Both the position numbers and the translations under genes were made by a program. From Bidens hawaiensis (Eukaryota; Streptophyta; Magnoliopsida; Asterales; Asteraceae), in contig JAIQDT010000232.1 of the NCBI GenBank assembly GCA_021521415.1, positions 620,001 through 684,000 of the forward strand: a stretch of 64,000 nt of DNA, read 5' to 3'. Below are positions 11,091-20,932 of the stretch, one piece after another. Numbering within the stretch: the stretch's first letter is position 1; every line of letters begins with the position of its first letter. The notes beneath the pieces were generated by a model. It was given only the letters and a program-made list of their open reading frames with translations, searched no databases and was not told the origin of the DNA.

Positions 11091-13415
11091 TCTAATTTTT
11101 CAGTTGGGTCATTTTTAAAAAGTACTAACTTGTTTTGTGTAAAAACGTGTTCCGAAAAATGGAGTCTACTCCAGGTTGACATGAACCTGAAAGTTTGATA
11201 CGAACCTGAACCCATAAATCATATCATACACATTTTAGTTTGACGACATTAAAATTTGTAGTTAATAACGTGCATTCTTTTCACTAAACGCATATAATAA
11301 AATAGAGTAAAAGGGGCCGAAATCAGAGGTACTAGCAGTTGAGTCTTCTCCGAACCGCAGGACCCAATAAATTAATGTAAAATATGTTTCATATAACCGT
11401 ATGTTGTAAAAATATAATGCTAAAAAATTTATATTTAAATGTTTGATAAAAACATGTAATATTTCTACGTTGTTTTGTATAATTGTCAGATGAGTATTTT
11501 CTAGCATGAAGTTGAGTGTAAGTGAACAAACTGACATTGTGAATTAATTAATTATGTTGGCAATTGGTATGATAATCTCATTTTGTATAATTATATGAAT
11601 TTCTTGTGTGATATATAATCGATCATCTTCTAATATATTGCAGCACTATAACATTAAAAAGCAATGTGACGGCGATGTATGTTAGACATGGAGGATCTTC
11701 ATAGGAAGAAGTTTGTTAAAGATGGTCTCGGAGTCGAAGATGTTGACTTTGTTTCATTTTGTCATGTTGTCTATCAAGACATGATTATGGTTATAGTTTT
11801 CATATGAAGAAATATGCACTAATCATCGGCCGACGATAAGGTAAGGTATAATTTCAAATTATGTAGTCAAATGTTTTTTTATTGCAAATCAGATTCGTCA
11901 CAACCTAATTCGAAACCTTTTCTGGTTTAAGAGTTAGACCAGACAGAAATGCATTTGTTGTCTTTGTTAGGATTTATTGATAAGTTGCCTGGGGTTAGTC
12001 AAAGGCCGATCAAAGCTCTTGAAAAAGTTCCCAGATCTCTTTATAAGGTTAATAGTTTTCATATATTATGATTAATTATTACTATATTCAGGTAGTTAAA
12101 ACTTAAGTCAACCACATCCAGATTTAACTTCCACCATTAGATTTGGTGGGCATGTCAGCAGGTCAAACTGTTCAGTTTGAGACGGATCATTTTTTATTAA
12201 CGAAAACGAGTACCGCTTAGCAAACGAGTACCAATTTTATGTAAAAAATTTTTTTTACAGTTATTAATTTCTTGAAGTGGTAAAAATACCTTTTGTTTTT
12301 TGTTCACCCGTATCCCAAATTAGTAAATTACACCATGGTTGGCGGTGTTTTCGTTGCTATTATTTAATCAGTTTATGAAATTCTTTTATTTTCTTCAAAA
12401 ATAAGGGTATTATAAATTCATAATTCTCTTTGTGTAGACCTCATTTTCGTGAATAACGCTAGAATACTATCACATGTCATACGTTGTTTAACGGCACTGA
12501 CGCAAAGGTGCACAAAAAGCATGATTCACAAACAATTTTTAACCCGATCTAAAATAGGCATTTAAATTGTTTTGGTAGAACCGATCCTAAATCAGTCAGA
12601 CTCTACCTAAACTTGAGAAAACCCGATTCTAAACCAGTGAACTCTAATCTTTCTATTTTGCAAACCGGGATCACCCGAATGTACATTTTATTCTATTTGC
12701 GTCTCTTTTAGGTCTATTCAAAGACGGTATGAAATGCGTGTGTACTGAGTTATTATTTTTGTATGTTTTAGTAGTTAATTTAAGGGAAATTGGTAATGCA
12801 CGTGTAATAATGTTGATTTAACTAAATTGAAACGTTTAAGCTTCTTCATAGTTTTTATGATTATTATTTTATCGTAATATTCTTTGTATTCAATGCAGTT
12901 ATAGTTTGGAAATGTAGCAGTAGAATACACAAATGCAAGTATGCAACTGACATGCAGTCTGAAGGTTGTGTTAGCTGAGCTACTCTTTGGACATGTAGGT
13001 ACTTAGTTATACGGGTTATTTCTTTGGCATTTTACAAGTTATTAAATGTTTAAATAAGTTTGGGCATGTTATATATTAGTTTAAAGTTTAAAATTGATTT
13101 CAACTTGCTTTGTATTTTGTTAAACTTATTTTGTGTTTTGTTAAACCTGTTATTTATTGTGTATTAACTTGAACTCGTGGACTTATTTTGTACTCGGTTG
13201 ATAGATGTATAAAATTTATGTTTTATAGTGAAGCCAATCCGAACTAGCTTGGTTTAAAACTAACCCGAGCTCGAGCTCAAATTTTTTGCTCGATTCCTGA
13301 ACCGACCTAAGCTTGCCCTGGTTCGGAATCCGGCTTGTGAACACTCCTGAATAAGAAAAGTGGTAAGAAAAAAAACCCGTTGTGAAGTGTCGTCGCCGCC
13401 GCATCGCACGGGTTT

Positions 13416-13422
<7 letters not shown>

Positions 13423-13450
<28 letters not shown>
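13423..13450. repeat. (TA)n microsatellite
   Basis: TA run immediately right of the Helitron 2 end and left of a MITE-like element. Confidence 0.9.
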
Positions 13451-13453
<3 letters not shown>

Positions 13454-13759
13454 AAAATATTTTGAGAACTTGATGAGTTATAAAAGTTAAAAAAAACTCA
13501 ATATTGACCACACAATCATTTAAATGGTATAGAATATGTGGTTGATATTAAATCTGATTAAAAATGAATTATGAGAGAGAATAAAGATGTGTTATGATTA
13601 CACTAATGTAAACTTTAGTTACAGTCGTTCCGGTGTATAAAAAAATATTGTCATTTTTTTACATACATGTAACCTACGTATTACATATATGCAAACAAAA
13701 AAAATTCTACGTTGAGTTTTTTTATGTTTCTTAAAACTCAAAGCATTTCTAAAAACAAA

Positions 13760-13765
<6 letters not shown>
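13451..13765. mobile_element. MITE-like element between TA runs
   Basis: The left end (TAGAAAAAATATTTTGAGAA ... AAAAAAAACTCAAT) and the complement of the right end (TTTTAGAAATGCTTTGAG ... AAAAAAACTCAAC) are imperfect inverted repeats. TA microsatellites lie on both sides. Non-coding. Similar in plan but not in sequence to the elements at 3043 and 4080. Confidence 0.5.

Positions 13766-13806
<41 letters not shown>
13766..13806. repeat. (TA)n microsatellite between two MITE-like elements
   Basis: About 40 bp of TA repeats shared as the boundary of two adjacent inverted-repeat elements. Confidence 0.95.
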
Positions 13807-13810
<4 letters not shown>

Positions 13811-14191
13811 TGATATCATTTAAGAACTTCAAAAAAGTTAAGAACTGTTAGGAACTCCAAACAATCAAACATTTTTTTAATTTTTTTATATACTAACATT
13901 ATTTAAGAGTAGTTTTATCATATTTTATATAAAAAATTTTGATTACATATATAAATCATAAGTCTACATATGTGTAAAATTTATTTATTAACAAATTTAC
14001 ATAGGTGTAAAATAAAACATATATATGTATAAAAACTAATTTTCAAACCTGTAATTATAAATATAGATATACAAAATGATGAAACTACACTCAAATAACA
14101 TTAACATACAAATTTTTTTATAGAAAACGTTAGTTTTCAATGGTTTCTACAAGTTCTTAAATAATTTAAGGGTTCTGTAATGATACTCATC
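13807..14191. mobile_element. MITE-like element between TA runs
   Basis: The left end TTGATATCATTTAAGAAC and the complement of the right end TGAGTATCATTACAGAAC form TIRs (about 14 of 18 identical). AT-rich and non-coding inside. The right flank is (TA)n then (GA)n. Confidence 0.55.
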
Positions 14192-14231
14192 ATATATATA
14201 TATATATACATAGAGAGAGAGAGAGAGAGAA
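14192..14231. repeat. (TA)n-(GA)n compound microsatellite
   Basis: TA run followed directly by a GA run. The ORF starting at 14180 crosses it and is an artefact. Confidence 0.9.
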
Positions 14232-14586
14232 TCGACTTTATACATAGTTGTAACAAAGGTTTATATCACAACAATCATTACACATATTTAAAAGATTATT
14301 TTCTTCCTGTTACCTTATTTTTTAATCAGATTAAATGCCAGCTTAAGTTCGTTTCTCGTTTAATTGGTTTTTTGTTTTTGTATTTAATAAGTTCTCAAAA
14401 TATCATTACTCTATAAGGCCATGGGGCATGGCTCATTTGAGCAAGGGAAAGGATCCTACTTGGACAAAAGGCCACACAAATGAGCCCTTCGAACAATGTT
14501 GTCCCTGAGAATCCACGTGTCCAGGCCGAGTCAGAAAAAATATGCCTTTAGCCTTAACAAACTAAATAATGTAAACTAATATAATA
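14232..14586. other. Unassigned sequence left of the Cassandra array
   Basis: No element recognised. A patch at about 14420-14545 is less AT-rich than its surroundings. The five bases before the array (TAATA, 14582-14586) could be one half of a TSD, but no partner can be assigned. Confidence 0.4.
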
Positions 14587-14842
14587 TGTAACAGCCCAGC
14601 TATCGCCGCACCATAATATTGTCCGCTTTGGCCGGGACGTACCACCATCGCCTCACGAATTTGTTTTTGGTTGCCCAGGTGGTCACCCATCCTCATACTA
14701 CTCCCACCTGAGCACGCTTAACTCTGGAGTTCTCCTCTCATCAACTAACATTAAGCGCCCAAAATGCGTTATGATGGGGAAGGTATCCACCTCCTTATAA
14801 AGAAGACTAAGTTCTCCTTCCCAACCGATATGGGATGTCACA
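14587..14842 (-). repeat. Cassandra LTR 1 with 5S-derived domain
   Basis: 256 bp. The minus strand over about 14669-14742 contains GTTAAGCGTGCTCAGGTGGG and GTAGTATGAGGATGGGTGAC, closely matching the internal control region of plant 5S rRNA (A box, intermediate element, C box). Flanking 5S sequence is not preserved. Confidence 0.9.
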
Positions 14843-14916
14843 ATCCACCTCCCTTAGGGATCCAGCGTCCTCGCAGGGCCTGACACCACCGTTTCGACCC
14901 TGGATCTGATACCGTC

Positions 14917-15172
14917 TATAACATCCCAGCTACCACCGTACCATAATATTGTTCGCTTTGGCCGGGATGTACTACAATCGACTCACGGATTTGCTTTTGG
15001 TTGCCCAGGTGGTTACCCATCATCATATTACTCCCACCTGAGCACGTTTAACTGTGGAATTCTCATCTCATCCGCTAGCATTTAGCGCCCAAAACGCGTT
15101 ATGATGGGGAAGATATCTACCTCCTTATAAAGAAGGCTTAGTTCTCCTTCCCACACGATGTGGGATGTCACA
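14917..15172 (-). repeat. Cassandra LTR 2 with 5S-derived domain
   Basis: 256 bp, same architecture. The 5S-like domain is at about 14998-15072 with a few substitutions (AACGTGCTCAGG for AAGCGTGCTCAGG). The terminal TG (plus strand) has mutated to TA at 14917. Confidence 0.9.
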
Positions 15173-15245
15173 ATCCACCCCCCTAGGGGTCCAACATCCT
15201 CGTGGGACCTGGCACCTCCGATCCGACCCTGGCTCTAATACCATC

Positions 15246-15501
15246 TGTAACAGCCCAGCTACCGCCACACCATAATATTGTCCGCTTTGGCCGGGATGTA
15301 CCACTATCGCCTCATGGATTTGTTTTTGGTTGCCCAAGTGGTCACCCATCCTCATACTACTCCCACCTGAGCACGCTTAACTGTGGAGTTCTCCTCTTAT
15401 CCACTACCATTAAGCGCGCAAAACGCGTTATGATGGGAAAGGTATACACCTCCTTCTAAAGAAGGCTTAGTTCTCATTCCCAACCGATGTAGGATGTCAC
15501 A
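15246..15501 (-). repeat. Cassandra LTR 3 with 5S-derived domain
   Basis: 256 bp. The 5S-like domain at about 15328-15402 retains GTTAAGCGTGCTCAGGTGGG and GGATGGGTGACCACTTGGG. The ORFs overlapping these LTRs in either strand are artefacts. Confidence 0.9.
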
Positions 15502-15578
15502 ATCCACCCCCCCCATTAGGGGTCCAGCGTCCTCGCGATTCCTGGAACCACCGGTCCGGCCCTGGCCCTGATACCAAA

Positions 15579-16690
15579 TGTAAGGCCCCGATCCCGGTTC
15601 CCTACTTTTAGCGTCAGATTTACTCATAAACAAAGTTCTTACAAATCAGAGTTAATTTAAACTTTTCGCATAAACGTTAACTTCAGCTATTCGTTACAAA
15701 TCATTCAATCTTTTCTTTAAAACCATAACATGAAACATCATATTTAAAATATCATCGCTTCCATCTTCAGATGCCAGCCGTTCAATCCATGCCATGTGCC
15801 ATCCTCATGCTAGCTCTTTAGCTTGTTCACCTGCGTGCATACTAAAAGTCAGCTACGCTGACTGAGTTCTAGTTAATCAAGCAACTTACCATACAACCAT
15901 TACATGTGATTATATACGTGTCCGAAGACACATAGCCCGCTGTCTGACCTGTTCACCTTACCGCTTAACTACTTAACTGTCCTCTACGTTTTAGCCACTT
16001 GTGTTACGGGAGCACATAGAGGCTTGCCCTCCCATGCTCTCACGTTATGCCACTTATTAACGAAGGCACGTTGAGGCTTGCCCTCCCACATACTCTCATT
16101 ATGCCACTTTAATAACGACGACACGTATAGGCTTACCCTACTACGTAACATCGTCATGCCACTAGCACCTTACTAGACCCCTTACCATTTCTATTACACT
16201 TTACTCTACTTGTCTACAACACACTTTCTATCAGTTCATCATTTATATAATAAGCAAGTTACATCATAACATTCACACACACTAATAACCACTTGGAGAT
16301 CATTCCCATTGGTGGTACGCGCAATATTCGAAGATCGTTATCCAGTTCGTTAAAGAAAGAGACTCCTTTGTTATTTCTTAACGAATTGGCTTTTATCTAG
16401 TTCGTTATTTCCTCCTTAACGAATTATTGCTACTTTGTCATTTCCCCGCTAACGAATTAGGGTTAGGTCAGAGAACGTCAGAAACATTCTCCGACACATA
16501 ACCTCGTACCTGACTTTTCCGGCGCCGTCATCACCTAAAAACCGGGATCTCGCCGGAAAAGCGAGATCTCGTTTATTTTCCACCATTTTCACTGTTTTTC
16601 GTCCCATTCGATCCAGATCTAAGCTAGGGTGACCCCTTAAGCTCATCTTTTAAATCGTTTTATACCCGATTCCGTCGGGATCTCGTGACT
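15579..16690 (-). repeat. Truncated or diverged chromovirus-family LTR joined to Cassandra
   Basis: Starts with TGTAAGGCCCCGATCCCGGT, the same terminus as the LTR at 20933. It shares the CTAAAAGTCAGCTACGCTGA motif (15842) with 19560-19600, 21216 and 56884, the stepwise CATAGAGGCTTGCCCTCCCA repeats (16010-16140), and an array of GTTCGTTA/TAACGAA units (16330-16460). The opposite terminus (GGATGTTACA) was not found; similarity fades near 16700. On the minus strand its 3' end lies directly beside the Cassandra primer-binding site. Confidence 0.65.
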
Positions 16691-17132
16691 TTAACGGTTT
16701 AAGGGTGCCAGCTCGTAGTTTCGTGACTAAATCTAGCGGGTTTGGGTTCATACAATATCACACTATCATTACCTCGGGTCGGGATCGATTCTTCTTCTTG
16801 GTTCAACATTGTAATGTTTGTTGGCTCCATCTTCCTGGTGGTGAAAAATTAAAAATAAACAAACTATTAATTTTTGAACAATTATACTTTGAACCGAACA
16901 ACTATACAACAAAATGAATTATATAAGCACGACTAAACTATATACCTTACAAAACAAATTCGTTTTTGCTAATTCCGGTATGATGGTGTGAGAAATATTG
17001 TGTAAAGATCAGAGTATTTATACATAAGTATTAGATGTTTGAATTTTTGGATAGGTGAATAAAGACAAGAAGATATTAAAAATCATAAAATTAGAGATTT
17101 TGAATTAGCTTGAAATACGGACGAAAATTAGG
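16691..17132. other. Unassigned AT-rich sequence
   Basis: May be a strongly diverged continuation of the preceding LTR: a TATTTATACAT motif at about 17017 sits where the family's TATA box would be. No coding feature. Confidence 0.3.
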
Positions 17133-17578
17133 AGGGCTTTGATTACGGATTGTGAAATATTGAAATATTTGAATTTAATGTTGTTAAATTATATTATTAT
17201 GTTATAATTACAATATAAATAAAATTAATATGTTTAAATCTACACCATATTTCAACAAACAGCATAAAGATAGTAATGTACAAAAATATGTAACTAATTT
17301 ATTTTTTATTTATTACCATTAATAAAATTAATCATCAATTGAATAATTGCATAATTGATATAAGTTGTAGATTTATGATAATTTTAGAATCCCTATGATA
17401 ATTGTTTCTTGTATAGTGAATTTTATTTTTTATTTATTATCATCCCTAAAATTAGAATAATTATGATAATATTAGATCCTTAATCATAAAGGTTGATTTG
17501 ATGATTATGTTAAAATCATTCATACCACGTATTATCATAATTGATTATAATTTTGAAATTCCGTAATCAAAGTAATCC
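17133..17578. mobile_element. ~445-bp MITE-like element with TIRs
   Basis: The left end contains GCTTTGATTACGGATTGTGA (17138). The complement of the right end contains ACTTTGATTACGGAATTTCA. TIRs match well over ~15 bp, then decay. The interior is very AT-rich with further short inverted repeats. Superfamily uncertain; a clear TSD is not visible. Confidence 0.5.
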
Positions 17579-17779
17579 TTGATCATATGGTTGATTTGTT
17601 CCTAATATAGAGAATTTATGTAACATCCTAAATATTCTAATAATAAATAAAGAAAGTTGCGTTAAATTGTCGTGCGTTTAATTATATTAACTAACGTCTA
17701 ATATGGAAAATATCATGGATTTGGATTTAATTAAGATGGATTAAGGGTAATGGGCCTTAGGTCCATGAGCCTTAAGGGG

Positions 17780-17787
17780 TATAAATA
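17780..17787 (+). promoter_or_regulatory. LTR TATA box
   Basis: TATAAATA within GGGGTATAAATACC, about 160 bp into the LTR. The same position in sister copies carries the same motif (21970-21977; minus strand 2478-2485, 24986-24993, 59029-59036). Likely Pol II promoter of the element. Confidence 0.7.
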
Positions 17788-18299
17788 CCTCCTTAAATCA
17801 CCCTTAAACCCTAAACCATCATTCATTTCCATCTTATTCTCTATACATTCAAAACACACACACATACACTACACCATATTTCGGCCGAGAGAAAGAGAGG
17901 TGAGGTCCGAGCAAGCACACGCGATTCAAGATAGATACAAGATCTAGAGCCCTTAAGAAAGCTAACTGAGACCGAAGAACGTATAAAGGTAAGCCGTTTT
18001 ACCTTTAAAGTTTACATTTTTATACATGTTTAGTCTTGAAACTTGAACCTAGAATAGATCGAGTATAAACGAAAGATAAAGTTGTAAACTTGATAGTAAA
18101 TATGAGTGTAATGAACCCGGAAATGGAAACGGCTCGATTAAATGAACCCTTAAACTAGTATTGATCGTTTCGAGCTTAAAGGTCCGAACTTTATGCATTT
18201 TCGGGCCAAATCTTATTCAAAAACGACCATAGGGTTGATCGCGAGTTGGTTAAATATCATATCCAAAGATTTCGCTTTAAAACGGTGATGGTTATAGGA

Positions 18300-18620
18300 G
18301 TTTTGGATGAGCCGTAGTTGCTGCTGGGCAACTACGCCTGCAACTAACTTCGCCCAGCATGTTCGCCAAGCAAGTACGCCTGTCTTATTTGTTCGCTCAA
18401 GCATATAAGTTCGCTCACTGCTAACCTCGCTGAATGTTAACTTCGCCACAATAAGCTCGCTGGCCAACTTCGCTTGTTGTTAAGTTCGCCAACCTTAAGT
18501 TCGCTTGGATGTTAAGTTCGCTGAGGTATAAGTTCGCCAATGTTAACTTCGCTGAACAGCAAGCTCGCTAATGTTAAATTCGCTTAAGATTAAGTTCGCC
18601 AAAAGTTAAGTTCGCTGAGA
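18300..18620 (+). repeat. LTR-embedded tandem array, AAGTTCGC(C/T) units
   Basis: About 18 degenerate units of 15-25 bp, each with TTAAGTTCGCC, TTAAGTTCGCT or close variants. Non-coding. Confidence 0.9.
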
Positions 18621-19189
18621 AATGAATTAAAATCCTAGTGAAAAATGCGTTAAGACAGTTAATGAAAATAAAATTTTTCCAAGCTGACTTGGCAGCTCGA
18701 CCCCAGCCCGGGGTTCTGCCCCTTGGACCCTGCTAGGGGCTGTCGTCCCTAGAACCCCGCTGCCAGGGGCGCTGCCCCCGGACCCCCGTTCGTTGTGGGT
18801 TATAATTGAACTAGAAACACAATATAGATAGCGATAGATGATTGATACGTGTATTGTTATACAGTTAGCCGTGCACAGCTCAAGAAGGGAATAACAATTA
18901 ACGGTGAACGTAACCGTGTTCAGGTGAGTTTCTAGCCCCATTTATGTGTTATGTTTTCGGGGCTGTGTGCATACTCAATATGTTTGTTAATACGCTTATC
19001 CTAAGAGATAAGTGTATGCCTTATGTGAATAATGTGAAATGTCTGAATGATTGCTTGATGGTACGTGAACAATCTTCGGATATTGCACGTACTGTCAGGT
19101 TGTAACGCTATGTATAAGGTAAGTATGATATGTATGCTTATGTGTTGAATGTGATAAAGTTAATAAAAGAAGGAAATGATGGTTGTATG

Positions 19190-19455
19190 GTTACGAAAAG
19201 GGTACCGAGCCCTAATAATACTCGAGGTATGATGTATGGTTGTATGGTAACGAAGAGGGAATCGAACCCTATTAATATTCGAGAACTAGGGAACCGAACC
19301 CTACTAATATTCGAGGAAAGAGGGTACCGAGCCCTAATAATACTCGAGGAAGGAGGGTACCGAGCCCTAATAATACTCGAGGAAGAAGGGTACCGAGCCC
19401 TAATAATACTCGAGGAAGGAGGGTACCGAGCCCTAATAATACTCGAGGAATGTAG
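19190..19455 (+). repeat. LTR-embedded ~30-bp tandem array
   Basis: Units GGGTACCGAGCCCTAATAAT followed by ACTCGAGGAAGGA, perfect or nearly so at the 3' side and more diverged upstream. They translate to a GYRALIILEE repeat, but the ORF is a by-product of a unit length divisible by three. Confidence 0.92.
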
Positions 19456-19864
19456 GGCGTAATGCTCTTTATAACGTAAGATATGAAAGCAAGTTAGTAC
19501 AAAAGAAAGTATGAATGAAAGAATTTAAGTTTGTGTGTATTGTATAATGTATGATTAACTAGAACTCCCTCAGCGTAGCTGACTTTTAGTATGTACGCAG
19601 GTGAGTAGGATGAGGCAGCTCGCTTGAGGGGACACGTGGCGTTGAATAAGAGACTGGCATCGGAAGGCTCAGGGCGTGTTATGTTTTAATTACTTAGTTT
19701 TCGAAAGACAAGTTGGTTGTTTAAGACAAGTTTTGAATTGTTATGAAATGTTTTATTAAAGTTTTTATATTCCGCGAATGTTTTTTTAATTTACTCTGAT
19801 ATTAGAACTGCGTTTATGAGTAAATCCAACACGAAAGTAGGGCTACCGGTAACGGGGCCTTACA

Positions 19865-20047
19865 ATTTACTTGCAATTGATTACGGATTTCAAATTTACG
19901 TGCAATTAATCGGTTAAATCTTATAAATCTAAAATTAAAACCATTATTTATCAATAAATAAATTAAACATTAAGCAATAATAAAAAAAATAACAAACTGA
20001 CATTTGCTCGAACACCTAGTGGGCAGCCTAAATTATTGTATGAAATC

Positions 20048-20115
<68 letters not shown>

Positions 20116-20932
20116 TGTGAATCAACATACACAACATAATACCTGATACTTTAAGTGACCGGTAGAAACGTTGATGGTTTGTTAACACAGTCTTAAACGT
20201 CCGGCTGTTGAACAGCTTCATCGACGATGGACGGTCAGTTTGCCGGATAAATGAAATGAAGATAGAGATCCGCGGAAGAACATGATGAAGACGTGAAAGT
20301 GGGGATAATTGATTTGAGTTTAGGATAAAATACATTATAATGAACAATGAAAAATGAATAATATAAATGATACAAATTTTTATTAATAATAAACAATCAT
20401 TTAATAGAATTTATTGTCTAGTATTTTTATTTATTTTAGAATTTTTTTATTCACATAAAAAATAGAGAAGTGATAGATAAAAATGGAAAGTTTAATAATC
20501 CACCAATAGGAAGATGACATATTAATTAAAACTAATTTGTTTTAATAGTATAGTTAGATGTTGGTTTAAAATCAAAATGAATTTCATATTAAAAGCTTTA
20601 CTATATATTTAGTTTAATTTAAAATCAATTTGGATATTTTGTTTCTTAATAAACCCATAACATCAAACACAAAAATAAGAATAAAATCAAATAGCATGTT
20701 TCAGTTATGCTGAATAAACACAAAAACATAAGAAAAACTATGTGAAAATTAAGTCAAATTCAAACTTATGCAGCAAGAACAAACCTGAGCCAAATTAAAC
20801 AAGGTCCACAAAAGTGTAGTATATGACTCTTTTTCTAATCTGAATAATAATTCTATTTGAAAAATCTATCTGAACTTAACCAACTATATAATGAAAATAA
20901 CTTTTATTTGTTAATATATATGAACTTATCTA
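19865..20932. other. AT-rich sequence with a (TA)n run
   Basis: Host sequence between two solo LTRs. It contains a long TA microsatellite (20051-20113). The minus-strand ORF at 20033-20347 runs through the microsatellite and has no recognisable domain. Nothing else is assignable. Confidence 0.5.
20051..20113. repeat. (TA)n microsatellite
   Basis: More than 30 uninterrupted TA units. Confidence 0.97.

Larger units (their letters stand above)
9450..13420 (+). mobile_element. Helitron-like element 2 (~4 kb, non-autonomous)
   Basis: The 5' end candidate is TCTAAACTATCTTAAAATAT after an A, only six bases (TATACA) beyond the end of Helitron 1. It is followed by AGGATGGGTAAAAGTGTCAT and AGAGTTTTACAAG, also present at the 5' end of the minus-strand fragment at 26990. 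The 3' side shows the GC-rich subterminal segment CGCCGCCGCATCGCACGGG (about 13393-13412) followed by a T run, but the final CTRR is degenerate, so the right end is approximate. It carries 5'UTR-like sequence (9595-9760), a ZnF-UBP exon remnant (10344-10443) and a tandem array (10795-11090). Other exon-like stretches (11690-11790, 11955-12045) were not recognised. Confidence 0.55.
14587..15578 (-). mobile_element. Cassandra TRIM retrotransposon, three LTRs and three internal domains
   Basis: Three 256-bp LTRs (14587-14842, 14917-15172, 15246-15501) repeat with a ~330-bp period, with internal domains of only 74-77 bp. On the minus strand each LTR starts TGTGACATCCC and ends GCTGGGCTGTTACA or close variants. 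The internal domains carry a TGGTATCAGAGCC-type primer-binding site for initiator Met tRNA and a purine tract AGGGGGGTGGAT before the next LTR. Each LTR contains a 5S-rRNA-derived domain, the defining trait of Cassandra. No protein is encoded, as expected of TRIMs. LTR-internal-LTR-internal-LTR tandems are usually explained by unequal recombination. Flanking on the right is abnormal, as the third internal domain runs into a foreign LTR. Confidence 0.92.
17619..19864 (+). mobile_element. Solo LTR, chromovirus family (2246 bp)
   Basis: Starts TGTAACATCC, ends GGTAACGGGGCCTTACA, and is flanked by a perfect 5-bp TSD ATTTA (17614-17618 and 19865-19869). It contains a TATA box (TATAAATA 17780-17787), a GC-rich palindromic island (about 18700-18790), and a sequence motif around 18930-19010 shared by all copies. 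Two tandem arrays are embedded in it. No internal retroelement sequence is present, so this is a solo LTR from LTR-LTR recombination. Confidence 0.95.

Noticed and set aside
14669..15402. 5S rRNA genes on the minus strand
   Set aside because: Only the internal part of 5S is conserved, within 256-bp LTRs with TG...CA ends, PBS and purine tract; this is the Cassandra arrangement, not a 5S gene cluster.
15125..15633. ORFs on both strands over the Cassandra array
   Set aside because: They overlap LTRs of a non-coding TRIM element and repeat with its period.
16010..16145. Possible tRNA or snRNA cluster in the GC-richer repeats
   Set aside because: The repeated GAGGCTTGCCCTCCCA segments are LTR repeats; no cloverleaf or snRNA boxes were found.
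19130..19462. Protein with RALIILEE repeats (also at 23171-23497)
   Set aside because: The frame exists only because the LTR tandem unit is about 30 bp (divisible by three) without stops; it lies inside solo LTRs and has no start context or domain.
20033..20347. 104-residue minus-strand ORF
   Set aside because: Half of it is a TA microsatellite; the rest has no recognisable domain.
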